From the NCBI RefSeq assembly GCF_031656215.1, contig NZ_CP134228.1, positions 3,615,001-3,679,000 of the forward strand: DNA of 64,000 nt, given 5' to 3'. The position numbers were made by a program, and so were the translations under genes. The notes beneath the pieces are model-generated. The model was not told the origin of the DNA and ran no database searches. It saw only the letters and a list, made by a program, of their open reading frames with translations. Below, piece after piece: positions 52,308 to 61,170 of the stretch (positions are counted from its first letter, which is position 1; each line of letters opens with the position of its first letter). This stretch comes from Mesorhizobium koreense. Lineage in GTDB: Bacteria > Pseudomonadota > Alphaproteobacteria > Rhizobiales > Rhizobiaceae.

Positions 52308-53177
52308 ATGGCGAAAGTTGCGTTTCTGGGTCTTGGCGTGATGGGCTATCCGATGGCCGCGCACCTGAAGAACAAGGGCGGCCACGAGATCACCGTCTAT
52401 AACCGCACCGCCGCACGCGCGAAAAAGTGGGTCGCCGAGCATGGCGGCAAAAGCGCATCGACGCCGAAAGAGGCGGCGAAGGACCAGGATTTCGTCTTCT
52501 CCTGCGTCGGCAATGACGACGATCTGCGCTCCGTCACGCTTGGCCCCGACGGTGCATTCCAGTCGATGAAGAAGGGTTCCGTCTTCATCGACAACACCAC
52601 CGCATCGGCCGCGATCGCGCGCGAACTGGCGGCGGCGGCGGAAAAAGGCGGCTTCGGCTTTCTGGATGCGCCGGTGTCCGGCGGCCAGGCGGGCGCCGAG
52701 AACGGTGTCCTCACCGTCATGGTCGGCGGCGACAAGGATACTTTCGACAAGACACGGCCGGTGATCGATGCCTACGCGCGCATGATCGGCCTCATGGGAC
52801 CGGCGGGCGCGGGCCAGCTTACCAAGATGATCAACCAGATCTGCATCGCCGGCCTTGTCCAGGGCCTCGCCGAAGGCATCCATTTCGGCAAGAAGGCCGG
52901 GCTCGATATCGAAAAGGTCGTCGACGTCATCTCCAAGGGCGCTGCTGGTTCGTGGCAGATGGAAAACCGCCACAAGACCATGAACACCGGCAAGTACGAT
53001 TACGGCTTTGCGGTCGACTGGATGCGCAAGGACCTTGGCATCTGCCTCTCGGAAGCCGACCGCAACGGCGCGCGCCTGCCGGTGACCGCGCTCGTCGACC
53101 AGTTCTACAAGGACGTCCAGGAGATGGGCGGCCGGCGCTGGGACACCTCGTCGCTGCTCGCGCGGCTGGAGCGGTAG
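52308..53177 (+). CDS. Beta-hydroxyacid dehydrogenase (3-hydroxyisobutyrate dehydrogenase family)
   Basis: A 289-residue NAD(P)-dependent enzyme. N-terminal FLGLGVMGYPMAAHL is the cofactor motif; GFLDAPVSGGQAGAENG is the substrate loop, and the catalytic Lys is in GAGQLTKMINQI (about 170). Family members oxidise 3-hydroxyisobutyrate, tartronate semialdehyde or gamma-hydroxybutyrate. The substrate is unclear; no valine-catabolism genes are beside it. Confidence 0.88.
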   Translation: MAKVAFLGLGVMGYPMAAHLKNKGGHEITVYNRTAARAKKWVAEHGGKSASTPKEAAKDQDFVFSCVGNDDDLRSVTLGPDGAFQSMKKGSVFIDNTTASAAIARELAAAAEKGGFGFLDAPVSGGQAGAENGVLTVMVGGDKDTFDKTRPVIDAYARMIGLMGPAGAGQLTKMINQICIAGLVQGLAEGIHFGKKAGLDIEKVVDVISKGAAGSWQMENRHKTMNTGKYDYGFAVDWMRKDLGICLSEADRNGARLPVTALVDQFYKDVQEMGGRRWDTSSLLARLER

Positions 53178-53180
53178 GCA

Positions 53181-53201
53181 GGCGGCGGCCACCGCGCCGC
53201 C
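53181..53201. terminator. Possible bidirectional terminator hairpin
   Basis: GGCGGCG and CGCCGCC form a perfect 7-bp stem (7-base loop) between two convergent genes. No T-run follows. Confidence 0.35.
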
Positions 53202-53219
53202 CACGGCAAGACCGGGAGG

Positions 53220-53711
53220 CTATGCGGCGGATGCGCTAGCCTCCTTCTCCAGCATCAGATAGTCGAGCGGCAACTCGGTCGTGTATTTGATCTGCTCCAT
53301 GGCGAATGCCGAGGAGACGTCGCGGATATCGATCTTCGAAATCAGCCGCTTGTAGAAGGAGTCGTAGGCGGCGATATCCGGCACCACGACGCGCAGGAGA
53401 TAGTCGACATCGCCGCTCATGCGGTAGAATTCGACGACCTCGGGGAACTCCTGCACCACCTCGGAAAAGCGGCGCAGCCATTCGTGCGAATGCGAGCCGG
53501 TGCGGATGGAGACAAAGGCGGTGACGCGGGCATTGATCTTTACGGGATCGAGCAGCGCGACCCGGCGGCGGATGACGCCCTCCTCCTCAAGTTTCTGGAT
53601 GCGGCGCCAGCAGGGCGTGGTGGAAAGCCCCACCTTTTTGGCGATATCGGCAACGGCAAGCGTCGCGTTTTCCTGCAGGAGGCGCAGGATCTTGCGGTCG
53701 AGACGGTCCAT
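53220..53711 (-). CDS. Lrp/AsnC family regulator
   Basis: A 163-residue regulator with an N-terminal helix-turn-helix (LRLLQENATLAVADIAKKVGLSTTPCWRRIQKLEEEGVI-type, residues 8-46) and a C-terminal RAM ligand domain containing YRMSGDVDYLLRVVVPD. Such proteins respond to amino acids. It is convergent with the dehydrogenase at 52308. Target not evident. Confidence 0.9.
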   Translation of the reverse strand: MDRLDRKILRLLQENATLAVADIAKKVGLSTTPCWRRIQKLEEEGVIRRRVALLDPVKINARVTAFVSIRTGSHSHEWLRRFSEVVQEFPEVVEFYRMSGDVDYLLRVVVPDIAAYDSFYKRLISKIDIRDVSSAFAMEQIKYTTELPLDYLMLEKEASASAA

Positions 53712-53822
53712 TGAACAGGCTCCTTGTAGAAATTTATTGCTGCCTTTAGCCCATCTCTCCGAGACTTCAACAAATATCTACCGGATATTGCCCATCAGAT
53801 AAAATTTTTTCATCTATATTCC

Positions 53823-54437
53823 CTACCCAGCAAGGCGCGACACCTCTGCCCGCAAGACCGGCAGAACCTCGCGCTCGAACCACGGATTCCGCTTCAGCCA
53901 ACCCGTGTTGCGCCAGGACGGATGCGGAAGCGGCAGGCACTTCGGCAGGCCGGGCCTCTCGAAGATACGCCGCCAGTCGCGTACCGTCGCATCGACCGAC
54001 GCGCCCCTGTCTTTGCCGAGATGCCAAGCCTGGGCATAAAGACCGATGACGAGGACGAGTTCCACCTGCGGCATGAGCGCCAGAAGGCGCGCGCGCCATG
54101 CCGGGGCGCATTCGGCGCGCGGCGGACGGTCGCCGCCATGCGCGTCGAGACCGGGGAAGCAGAAGCCCATCGGCACGATCGCCAGCCGCGAGGGATCGTA
54201 GAATTCTTCCCTCGACATCCCGAGCCATTCGCGCAGCCTGTCACCGGAGCGGTCGTCGAAAGGCACCCCGCTTGCGTGGACACGTGTGCCGGGCGCCTGG
54301 CTGGCGACCAGGATCTTCGCGCTGTCGGAAGCGACGAGCACCGGCCGCGGTTCATGCGGGAGCGGCCTTTTCGGATGCTCCAGGCAAATCCGGCATGCTT
54401 CGATCTCGCGAAGCAGGCGGTCGAGCGATTCAGACAC
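53823..54437 (-). CDS. Uracil-DNA glycosylase family protein
   Basis: A 204-residue UDG-superfamily protein. It has N-terminal cysteines in ACRIC, motif 1 as SQAPGTRVHASGVPF in place of the usual GExPG, and motif 2 as PLPHPSWRN, the His-containing catalytic loop. The altered motif 1 separates it from classical UDG families 1, 4 and 5, so its base specificity is uncertain. GTG start at 54437. Lies 9 bases after the glutathione transferase gene on the same strand, likely co-transcribed. Confidence 0.8.
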   Translation of the reverse strand: MSESLDRLLREIEACRICLEHPKRPLPHEPRPVLVASDSAKILVASQAPGTRVHASGVPFDDRSGDRLREWLGMSREEFYDPSRLAIVPMGFCFPGLDAHGGDRPPRAECAPAWRARLLALMPQVELVLVIGLYAQAWHLGKDRGASVDATVRDWRRIFERPGLPKCLPLPHPSWRNTGWLKRNPWFEREVLPVLRAEVSRLAG

Positions 54438-54446
54438 TTTTGCGCC

Positions 54447-55058
54447 TCAGGCTTCCGCGCTAGGCCTCGCGGCAAGTGCGGCGTGCCAGCGGATGACGTT
54501 AGTGAATTCCGGCGGCATGGCGATGCGCGCGGGCTTCATGAAATCGACACCGATCAGGCCGGTGATATCGGCAATCGAATATTCGTCGCCGGCGGCGAAT
54601 TCGCGGCTCGCCAGTTCGCGGTCGAACAGGGCAAGGAATTCGAGCGTGCGCGGCTTGTTCGCCTCTCCCCATTCCGGGATCTGCGGCACCTCCCAATCCT
54701 TCATGGCAGGGTGGATGTGGCGGAACGCTTGCGCGACACAGAACATGAAGTTCAGTTCCATGCGCCGCTGCCACATCTCCACCAGCGTCTTGCCCAGGAC
54801 GCCCTTGCCGAAGAGAGGCGGTTCGGGATGAAGTTCCTCGAAATAGCGGCAGATGGCGACCGACTCGGTGATGATCGTCCCGTCATCCAGTTCCAGCACC
54901 GGCAGGCGCTTCAGCGGATTGCGGCTGGCGACTTCCTCGGAACGGTGGCCGAGCGCTCCCATATCGACCGGGACGAGCGGCACCTCGATGCCCTTCTCCG
55001 CCAGGAACACCCTCACCCGGCGCGGATTGGGAGCGCGCCCTCCGTCATAAAGCTTCAT
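54447..55058 (-). CDS. Glutathione S-transferase family protein
   Basis: A 203-residue cytosolic GST. The N-terminal thioredoxin-like domain includes MKLYDGGRAPNPRRVRVFLAE and the glutathione-binding LPVLELDDGTIITESVAIC; a helical C-terminal domain follows. The catalytic Ser/Cys position carries Asn-Pro (APNPRR), as in several bacterial detoxification GSTs. It precedes the UDG-like gene. Confidence 0.88.
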   Translation of the reverse strand: MKLYDGGRAPNPRRVRVFLAEKGIEVPLVPVDMGALGHRSEEVASRNPLKRLPVLELDDGTIITESVAICRYFEELHPEPPLFGKGVLGKTLVEMWQRRMELNFMFCVAQAFRHIHPAMKDWEVPQIPEWGEANKPRTLEFLALFDRELASREFAAGDEYSIADITGLIGVDFMKPARIAMPPEFTNVIRWHAALAARPSAEA

Positions 55059-55195
55059 CGCTGCCTTCCTTCCCCTCCCTGCTTACAGGGGTGCCCACCG
55101 CAATCGCAAGGATAGAGTTTGGACCCTTTCCAAAAGGGTCTCTTAATCATTCAACCGTAGTTTGCGAAGCTTGACATACCGGCAAGAACGGAACG

Positions 55196-56716
55196 GTGCT
55201 GCAGCGCTCGCAAACAGCGGACAAGATCATCGTCGACCGCAGGAAACCGCATCGCCACAGCGATGTGGCTCGTGCGGTGCGCCGCACGCGTGAGCGCCTG
55301 TCCCAGCAAGCGGGCAACCCCATCTTCGACCGCGAACTGCTGAAACTGCACGCCCATGCGATCGTCGGCGGAGCACCCGCCATTCCGCTGATGGTGCTGC
55401 TCGTCACCGCCGCCGGCCTCTTCGCCGGTATGAGCGGCGAAATCCTGATCTGGGCCTTTTGTACGGTGACCTTCTATGCCGTGCTCGCGGTCACCGCCCG
55501 GCGCATCGACCAGGCCGAGACCTCGGCCATCGAGACGGCGACAGCGTCGCGCAACCTCCTTGTCGGCCATTTTTTCAGCGGACTGGGCTGGGCCTATCTC
55601 GCCTGGCTCGGCTGCACGGAATGCCGCGTCGACCAGTTCCCCGTCATCAAGGCGGTGGTGCTCCTGATCGCAATCGCGGCCACCGCGCTGATTGCCTCGT
55701 CGCTCCGTTACGCACTGGTTGTCACCTTCGCGCTCCCGGTCGCCGCCTATCTGGCCTTCGGCGCAAACCTCTCCAATCCGGTCGAGGCGATCATGGCGGG
55801 GCTGCTGTTCCTCGCCCTGCCCTTTTTCTCCTATATCGCCAGCCATCTTAACCGCACCGCCACCATGCTGCTTTCCTTCCGCTCGGAGAAGGACGCGCTC
55901 ATCGCGGAACTCGAAACCGCCAAATCCATGTCCGACGAGGCGAGGCGTCGCGCGGAGGAAGCCAATCTCGCCAAATCGCGTTTCCTTGCCTCGATGAGCC
56001 ATGAATTGCGGACGCCGCTCAACGCGATCCTCGGCTTTTCGGAAGTAATGGCGAAGGAAGTGCTGGGGCCGCTCGAAAACGAAAGCTACCGGCAATACGC
56101 GCGCGACATCAACGATTCAGGCCAGCACCTGCTCGATCTCATCAACGAGATCCTCGACCTCTCCCGTATCGAGGCGGGCCGCTATGCGCTGAACGAGGAG
56201 CCGCTCAGGCTTGCGCATGTCGTCGAGGATTGCTGCAGGATGATGGAACTGAAAGCGCATAACAAGAGCCTCCGCATCGTCCAGCAATATGAAGAACACC
56301 TGCCGAGGCTCTATGCCGACGAGCGCGCGCTGAGGCAGATCGCACTCAATCTTCTCTCCAACGCGGTGAAGTTCACGCCGAGCAACGGCGAAATCCGCGT
56401 ACGCGTCGGCTGGACCATCGGCGGCGGCCAGTATGTCTCCGTCAAGGACAACGGTCCCGGTATTCCGCCGGAAGAGATACCGGTTGTTCTTTCCGCCTTC
56501 GGCCAGGGCTCCATCGCCATCAAGAGTGCCGAGCAAGGCACCGGGCTCGGCCTGCCGATCGTTCAGGGCATGATGCACATGCATGGCGGCGAGTTCGAAC
56601 TGATCTCGAAGTTGCGCGAAGGGACCGAGGCTCTGGCGGTCTTCCCGGCATCGCGCGTGATGGAAGAACTGCCGGCCATGCCGACGGCCGAACCGAAGCG
56701 CGCCGCCCGCCGCTGA
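55196..56716 (+). CDS. Membrane sensor histidine kinase
   Basis: A 506-residue kinase. About six hydrophobic helices lie at 55-220, then a coiled coil (AELETAKSMSDEARRRAEEAN) and the H-box FLASMSHELRTPLNAILGF (His phospho-acceptor near 270). The HATPase domain has LNLLSNAVKFTP, DNGPGIPPEEI and GTGLGLPIV. The pattern is that of the PdhS/PleC/DivJ-type alphaproteobacterial kinases. No response regulator is adjacent, so it is an orphan. GTG start at 55196. Confidence 0.85.
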   Translation: MLQRSQTADKIIVDRRKPHRHSDVARAVRRTRERLSQQAGNPIFDRELLKLHAHAIVGGAPAIPLMVLLVTAAGLFAGMSGEILIWAFCTVTFYAVLAVTARRIDQAETSAIETATASRNLLVGHFFSGLGWAYLAWLGCTECRVDQFPVIKAVVLLIAIAATALIASSLRYALVVTFALPVAAYLAFGANLSNPVEAIMAGLLFLALPFFSYIASHLNRTATMLLSFRSEKDALIAELETAKSMSDEARRRAEEANLAKSRFLASMSHELRTPLNAILGFSEVMAKEVLGPLENESYRQYARDINDSGQHLLDLINEILDLSRIEAGRYALNEEPLRLAHVVEDCCRMMELKAHNKSLRIVQQYEEHLPRLYADERALRQIALNLLSNAVKFTPSNGEIRVRVGWTIGGGQYVSVKDNGPGIPPEEIPVVLSAFGQGSIAIKSAEQGTGLGLPIVQGMMHMHGGEFELISKLREGTEALAVFPASRVMEELPAMPTAEPKRAARR

Positions 56717-56719
56717 CTA

Positions 56720-57715
56720 TCAGCGCACGCCTGAGACGGCAACCGAAGCGTAGCAGGTCGATGCAGCCTTCAGTAGCCCGGCGGCAAGCACCGCCGCAAC
56801 GCCGCTTTCCCCGATGTCGAGATCGAGCAACGGCTTGAAGCCGAGCCGCGCTGCCGCCTTCGCCTGTCCGTCGTCGGCCGAAAGCCCGGCAAGCACACAA
56901 TGGCCGATGGCATCGGGATTCACGGCATGGAGAACGGCGGCGGCGGCAACGGCGGGATAGCCGTCCAGCACCACCGGAATATGTTCTGAGCGCGCCGCGA
57001 TAATTGCGCCGGCGATTGCGGCGAATTCGCGGCCGCCGAGGCGGCGCAGCACTTCCAGTGGATCGGCGAGGCGTCCTGAATGAACGGAAAGGGCGGCATC
57101 GACCATTCCGGCCTTGCGCCCTCTTATTGAACGGTCCGCCCCTGGCTCGTCTCCGACCCAATCCGCCCCTCGCCCGCCGAAAAGAGCCGCGCAGATCGCA
57201 GCCGCAACCGTCGAATTGCCGACGCCGAAAGCGCTGAGGCAGAGAAGGTCGGTGCCACCCGCGATCGCCTCCATGCCGAAGGCCATGGTCGCGGCGGTCG
57301 CCTTTTCATCGAGTGCCGACTCTATCGCGATATCGCCGGTCGGCAGGTCGAGCGCGAGGTCGAACACCTTCAGGCCGAGATCGTAAGTCGAGCAAAGCTG
57401 GCAGGCAGGCGCAGCGCCGGAACTGCACCGTTCAACCATAGCGGCCGTTGCACCGATCGGCAGGGCCGAAATGTTGCGCGCCGCCACGCCATGGCTGCCG
57501 GCAAAGATCGCAAGCAGCGGGCGAAGGATCATCGGGCGCGGTCGGCCGCTCCATCCCGCCAGCCAGACGGCAAGCTCCTCCAGGCAGCCGAGCGAACCGC
57601 CCTTCCCGGCGTAGCGGCGGAAATCCTGCACAACGTGGTCCGCCGCCTTTTGGTCTATCGGACGCGGCGCGGCGAGCAATGTGCGAAAATCATCGAAAGG
57701 AAGGCCGCTGGTCAT
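56720..57715 (-). CDS. cobT: Nicotinate-nucleotide-dimethylbenzimidazole phosphoribosyltransferase
   Basis: A 331-residue CobT protein. Motifs IFAGSHGVAARNISALP, GIGNSTVAAAI-like FGVGNSTVAAAICAAL and the C-terminal DLDIGESGVAAVLA, with the catalytic Glu in IGESG, are diagnostic. It makes alpha-ribazole phosphate for the lower ligand of cobalamin. It is convergent with the kinase, with four bases between. cobS, its usual divergent neighbour in rhizobia, is not present in the 173-base gap to DUF1289. Confidence 0.9.
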   Translation of the reverse strand: MTSGLPFDDFRTLLAAPRPIDQKAADHVVQDFRRYAGKGGSLGCLEELAVWLAGWSGRPRPMILRPLLAIFAGSHGVAARNISALPIGATAAMVERCSSGAAPACQLCSTYDLGLKVFDLALDLPTGDIAIESALDEKATAATMAFGMEAIAGGTDLLCLSAFGVGNSTVAAAICAALFGGRGADWVGDEPGADRSIRGRKAGMVDAALSVHSGRLADPLEVLRRLGGREFAAIAGAIIAARSEHIPVVLDGYPAVAAAAVLHAVNPDAIGHCVLAGLSADDGQAKAAARLGFKPLLDLDIGESGVAAVLAAGLLKAASTCYASVAVSGVR

Positions 57716-57888
57716 GGATTTCGATTTCGTCCGGAGAGGATGGAAAGGGCTGAAAGCGGCATAGCGGCAGCCGGCACCGGCCGCAATCGTCGGTCAGCCG
57801 TTTCGGCCGTGACGCGCTGTCGCTTTCGGCGCACTTGCAAAGCGCGGATTGGAATATCATGTGGTGACTCAAGGCGACAGGAACTTCC

Positions 57889-58122
57889 ATGACCGCAATC
57901 GAATCTCCGTGCATCCTCGTTTGCTCAATTGACATGAAAACGGGCTATTGCTTCGGCTGCGGACGCACGCGCGATGAGATCGGCGCCTGGTTGACCATGA
58001 CGCCTGAGATACGGCGCGAGATCATGGCGGAACTGCCGGCCCGTCTCGCAACCGTCGAACGACGCCCGCGCCGTGAAACGCGCCGCGCCCGCATGGCGCG
58101 CGAAAGAGGTTCTGTCGGGTGA
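57889..58122 (+). CDS. DUF1289 domain protein
   Basis: A 77-residue protein with the family pattern SPCILVCSIDMKTGYCFGCGRT followed by EIGAW; four cysteines (positions 8, 12, 20 and 23) suggest a metal site. The C-terminus is a basic tail. Function unknown. It precedes the aspartic protease gene by four bases and is probably co-transcribed. Confidence 0.88.
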   Translation: MTAIESPCILVCSIDMKTGYCFGCGRTRDEIGAWLTMTPEIRREIMAELPARLATVERRPRRETRRARMARERGSVG

Positions 58123-58126
58123 CATC

Positions 58127-58834
58127 ATGCGTAATCGGCTGCTCTGGTTCATACTGGGCGCCATCGGGGTCGCCCTCGTCCTCCTCGTCACCAACAACGA
58201 TGCGGGATCGACGTTCGGTATCGGCAACGAAAAATTTGGCCACGGCATCTATCTCGCGCTCTGGGGCCTGGTGATCGCCGCCGGCGTGGTCGGCTCGCGT
58301 CGCCTGATGGGAAATGCCGCGCGCGATGTCGCGATATGGATCGCGGTCGTGTTCGTGCTCGTCGCCGGGTTCCAATATCGTTATGAACTGCAGGATGTCG
58401 CCTATCGCGTCACCGCGGGGCTAATTCCGGGAAGCCCCCTCTCGTCGGTGGACGGGAACGGACGCAATGTGGTGACCCTACAAAAGCTCGACAACGGCCA
58501 TTTCGGCGTGCGCGCCGATGTCAACGACGCTGGCGTATCCATGATCGTCGATACCGGCGCGACACGGACCGTGCTGACCGCCGATGCGGCCAGCCGTGCC
58601 GGCATCGACATCTCGAAGCTCAACTATAATCTGCCGGTGATGACCGCCAATGGCCTGGCGCAAGCAGCAAGCGTAACCGTTGACGAGCTTTCGGTGGGCT
58701 CAATCAAGCGCCGGCACATGGCCGTGCTGGTTGCGGCGCCCGGCAGCCTCGGTGAAAGCCTGCTCGGCATGAATTTCATCAACTCGCTCTCCGGCTTCGA
58801 CATGCGCGGCGACCGGATGACCCTCTACGACTAA
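58127..58834 (+). CDS. TIGR02281-type retropepsin-like aspartic protease, membrane anchored
   Basis: About 236 residues. N-terminal helices (LLWFILGAIGVALVLLV and GIYLALWGLVIAAGVVG, then VAIWIAVVFVLVAGF) anchor it. The protease core has the catalytic IVDTGATRTVLT (Asp near 143) and a C-terminal LLGMNFINSLSGFDMRGD flap region. It is thought to act in the periplasm. It follows DUF1289, the common order in this bacterial group. Confidence 0.87.
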   Translation: MRNRLLWFILGAIGVALVLLVTNNDAGSTFGIGNEKFGHGIYLALWGLVIAAGVVGSRRLMGNAARDVAIWIAVVFVLVAGFQYRYELQDVAYRVTAGLIPGSPLSSVDGNGRNVVTLQKLDNGHFGVRADVNDAGVSMIVDTGATRTVLTADAASRAGIDISKLNYNLPVMTANGLAQAASVTVDELSVGSIKRRHMAVLVAAPGSLGESLLGMNFINSLSGFDMRGDRMTLYD

Positions 58835-58881
58835 GGCATGTCCTCCCGAAAGTGGAGAACCGTTTCGGGATAAAGGCATGC
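58835..58881. repeat. Rhizobial-type intergenic palindrome
   Basis: A 47-base element with imperfect symmetry: outer GGCATG / GGCATGC and inner CCCGAAA / TTTCGGG around a short centre. It resembles the CCCGAAA-rich palindromes repeated between genes in rhizobial genomes. It sits between convergent genes and could also act as a terminator. Only one copy is seen in the window. Confidence 0.6.
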
Positions 58882-58893
58882 GTAAATAAAGAC

Positions 58894-59880
58894 TCAGGCG
58901 GCTTCCTCTGCGGGTGCCAGCCGGACGGCGTCAAAAGCGGCAAGAAGCACTTCGGGCCCTGCGCCGGGGCGCGTCGCATCGGTCGAAAGGATCTGCCGAT
59001 AGCGTCGCGCGCCGGGCAAACCGTGGAACAGGCCGGTCATGTGCCGCGTGACATGGGCGAGACGCCCTCCCCGTTCGATATGCCTCGCGGCATAGTCAGC
59101 CATCGTCTCGACAACACAGGCGAGATCGACCGGTTCGGATGGCCGCTCCCCCAGGATTTCATCGACACCGGCAAGCATTCCCGGCTCGTGATAGGCGGCA
59201 CGGCCGAACATGACCCCGTCGGTATGGGCGAGGTGTTCCCGTGCCTCGGCGACCGTGCGTATGCCGCCATTGATGCCGATGAAACGATCGGGATAGCGCG
59301 CCTTCAAGCGATAGACGCGGCCATAGTCGAGCGGCGGGATCTCTCGGTTCTCCTTCGGGCTCAACCCTTCCAGCCACGCCTTGCGCGCATGGACCCAAAG
59401 CCCATCGGCGCCGGTGGCTAAAACCGCGTCGGTCAATTCGTCGAGCGCCGTTTCGGGATCCTGATCGTCGACGCCAAGCCGGCATTTCACCGTCACGGGG
59501 ATGGGCACGGCCGCCTTCATCGCCTCGACGCAGGCGCCGACGAGTTCGGGCGTCCGCATCAGGCACGCACCGAACGTGCCGGACTGGACGCGATCCGAGG
59601 GGCAGCCGACATTCAGGTTGATTTCGGTGTAGCCGGATTCCGCGCCGATCCTGGCCGCCTCGGCGAGTTTTGCCGGATCCGAGCCGCCGAGCTGGAGCGC
59701 CACAGGCTGTTCAGCTCCAGAAAAACCGAGCAGACGTTCGCGATCGCCGTGGATCACGGCATCGGCCACAACCATTTCCGTGTAGAGGACAGCCCGGCTC
59801 GTCAATTGCCGATGGAAGAACCGACAATGCCGATCCGTCCAGTCCATCATGGGTGCAATGGCTATTTTCTTTTCGTGCAT
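58894..59880 (-). CDS. dusA: tRNA-dihydrouridine synthase A
   Basis: A 328-residue flavoenzyme that reduces uridine 20/20a of tRNA. Characteristic motifs IAPMMDWTDRHCRFFHR, LNVGCPSDRVQSGTFGACLM (catalytic Cys in the latter) and GINGGIRTVAEA are present, with GVMFGRAAYHEP typical of DusA. ATG at 59880 is chosen because the upstream reading has no motif or ribosome binding site. Confidence 0.93.
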   Translation of the reverse strand: MHEKKIAIAPMMDWTDRHCRFFHRQLTSRAVLYTEMVVADAVIHGDRERLLGFSGAEQPVALQLGGSDPAKLAEAARIGAESGYTEINLNVGCPSDRVQSGTFGACLMRTPELVGACVEAMKAAVPIPVTVKCRLGVDDQDPETALDELTDAVLATGADGLWVHARKAWLEGLSPKENREIPPLDYGRVYRLKARYPDRFIGINGGIRTVAEAREHLAHTDGVMFGRAAYHEPGMLAGVDEILGERPSEPVDLACVVETMADYAARHIERGGRLAHVTRHMTGLFHGLPGARRYRQILSTDATRPGAGPEVLLAAFDAVRLAPAEEAA

Positions 59881-59983
59881 CAAACGCTTGCAACCGAATT
59901 TTATGCCCGCTTCATAGCCACCGGCCGCGCGGGTAACGGTCAGATATGCCCGGGGGCAGCGTCGGTCAATCGCGGCGCCGCGC

Positions 59984-60331
59984 TCATATCGCCAGAAGCA
60001 ACGCCGCAAAGAGAGCTTCGGCAACGACGATGCCGACGATGATCTTCCGTCCGAGAGCCAGATAGGCGGCAAACCCGACCGCGACCGCCGCAACGCGGAT
60101 CCATACCGGTGTCGTGGCGAGCGCGCCGGTTGGAAAGAAGATCAGATTGCCGACAACGCCGGCGACGAGCGCGGTCGCCACAGCCCTGACCAGCACGAGC
60201 AGTTCGGAATCCTCCGCCATCCGGCCGCCGAAGACGACGCCGAGATAGCGCCAGCTATCCGTCGCCAGCCAGCCGCCGACCAGAATGAAGGCGAAGGGCC
60301 ACCACCATGCCTCATACGAGGAAAAGGTCAT
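59984..60331 (-). CDS. azlD: AzlD-family branched-chain amino acid exporter subunit
   Basis: A 115-residue membrane protein with four hydrophobic helices; WWPFAFILVGGWLATDSWRYLGV is family-typical. Its ATG overlaps the azlC stop (ATGA). AzlC-AzlD export branched-chain or related amino acids. Confidence 0.87.
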   Translation of the reverse strand: MTFSSYEAWWWPFAFILVGGWLATDSWRYLGVVFGGRMAEDSELLVLVRAVATALVAGVVGNLIFFPTGALATTPVWIRVAAVAVGFAAYLALGRKIIVGIVVAEALFAALLLAI

Positions 60332-61071
60332 CGCGCCGCCTCTCGCCTGAAAAGGCGATGCAGCGCATAGCCGCCTAAACCGCCCACAAGCCCCGCGCCG
60401 AGGAGATCGAAGCCTGGCACGATCATGTGGAAGATCGGGCCGAACGCCACGCCGAGCCCCATGGCGTAGTAGGCGGCATGTTCCCGTGCCGAGCCCCACA
60501 GCGAGGTGATGAAATAGATTGGCGTCAGCAGGAACAGCCCGGCTGAAACGGCTGTCGGCAGATGCGGCGCCACCAGATAGATGACGACCACCACGACCAT
60601 GTTGACCAGCACCAGCGTCGAGCCGAGGCCGCCGTAGAAGGCGGTGCGCCGCTCCCTCGGCACGTCAGGCAGCCGTTCAGCCGCCAGTACCCACGACGTC
60701 ACGGCGATAAAGTGGGAAAGCAGGAGCAGCACCCAGTTGCGGGTCGACCGTGTGCGCATTTCCGGAACTAGCGCCATCACCATCGGCATCAGCCGTATGG
60801 ACGACAAGGCGACGGCGAAGGCGGTTGCCGCCAGCGAGCTGCCGGACAGGACGGAACCGACCAGCACCACCTGCCCCGGCAGCGCCCATACGATGCCTGT
60901 CATGAAAACGGTCTCGGCCATGGTCAATCCCGATTCATGGGCGAGACCGGCGAAGCCGACAAAAGCGCTTATGAGAATGAGCAAGGGGACCGAAAGGGTC
61001 GAGAACACACCGCGAAAGAACCAGGCCGCGGCACCTCCCCCAGCAACAATTTCGGTCTGCTCCAGCATCAC
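60328..61071 (-). CDS. azlC: AzlC-family branched-chain amino acid exporter
   Basis: A 247-residue membrane protein with the AzlC motif region FVGFAGLAHESGLTMAETV and a later ALPGQVVLVGSVLSGSSL; the chain is hydrophobic throughout. The first codon is GTG at 61071, with ATG immediately after at 61068. It forms a two-component exporter with AzlD. Confidence 0.87.
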   Translation of the reverse strand: MMLEQTEIVAGGGAAAWFFRGVFSTLSVPLLILISAFVGFAGLAHESGLTMAETVFMTGIVWALPGQVVLVGSVLSGSSLAATAFAVALSSIRLMPMVMALVPEMRTRSTRNWVLLLLSHFIAVTSWVLAAERLPDVPRERRTAFYGGLGSTLVLVNMVVVVVIYLVAPHLPTAVSAGLFLLTPIYFITSLWGSAREHAAYYAMGLGVAFGPIFHMIVPGFDLLGAGLVGGLGGYALHRLFRREAAR

Positions 61072-61108
61072 GGCGCGGTTAACATGCTAAATTCGAAAAG
61101 ATGTGGTC

Positions 61109-61150
61109 CAAAAAAGGAAAAGGCTTCTCCCAACGCGTCGGGAGAAGCCT
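61109..61150 (-). terminator. Rho-independent terminator of clpA
   Basis: AGGCTTCTCCC and GGGAGAAGCCT form a perfect 11-bp stem (8-base loop, 61121-61150). On the minus strand it is followed by a T-rich stretch (61120-61109). It lies 20 bases after the clpA stop. Confidence 0.9.
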
Positions 61151-61170
61151 CGATCAGTGCCTGTCGAGCA

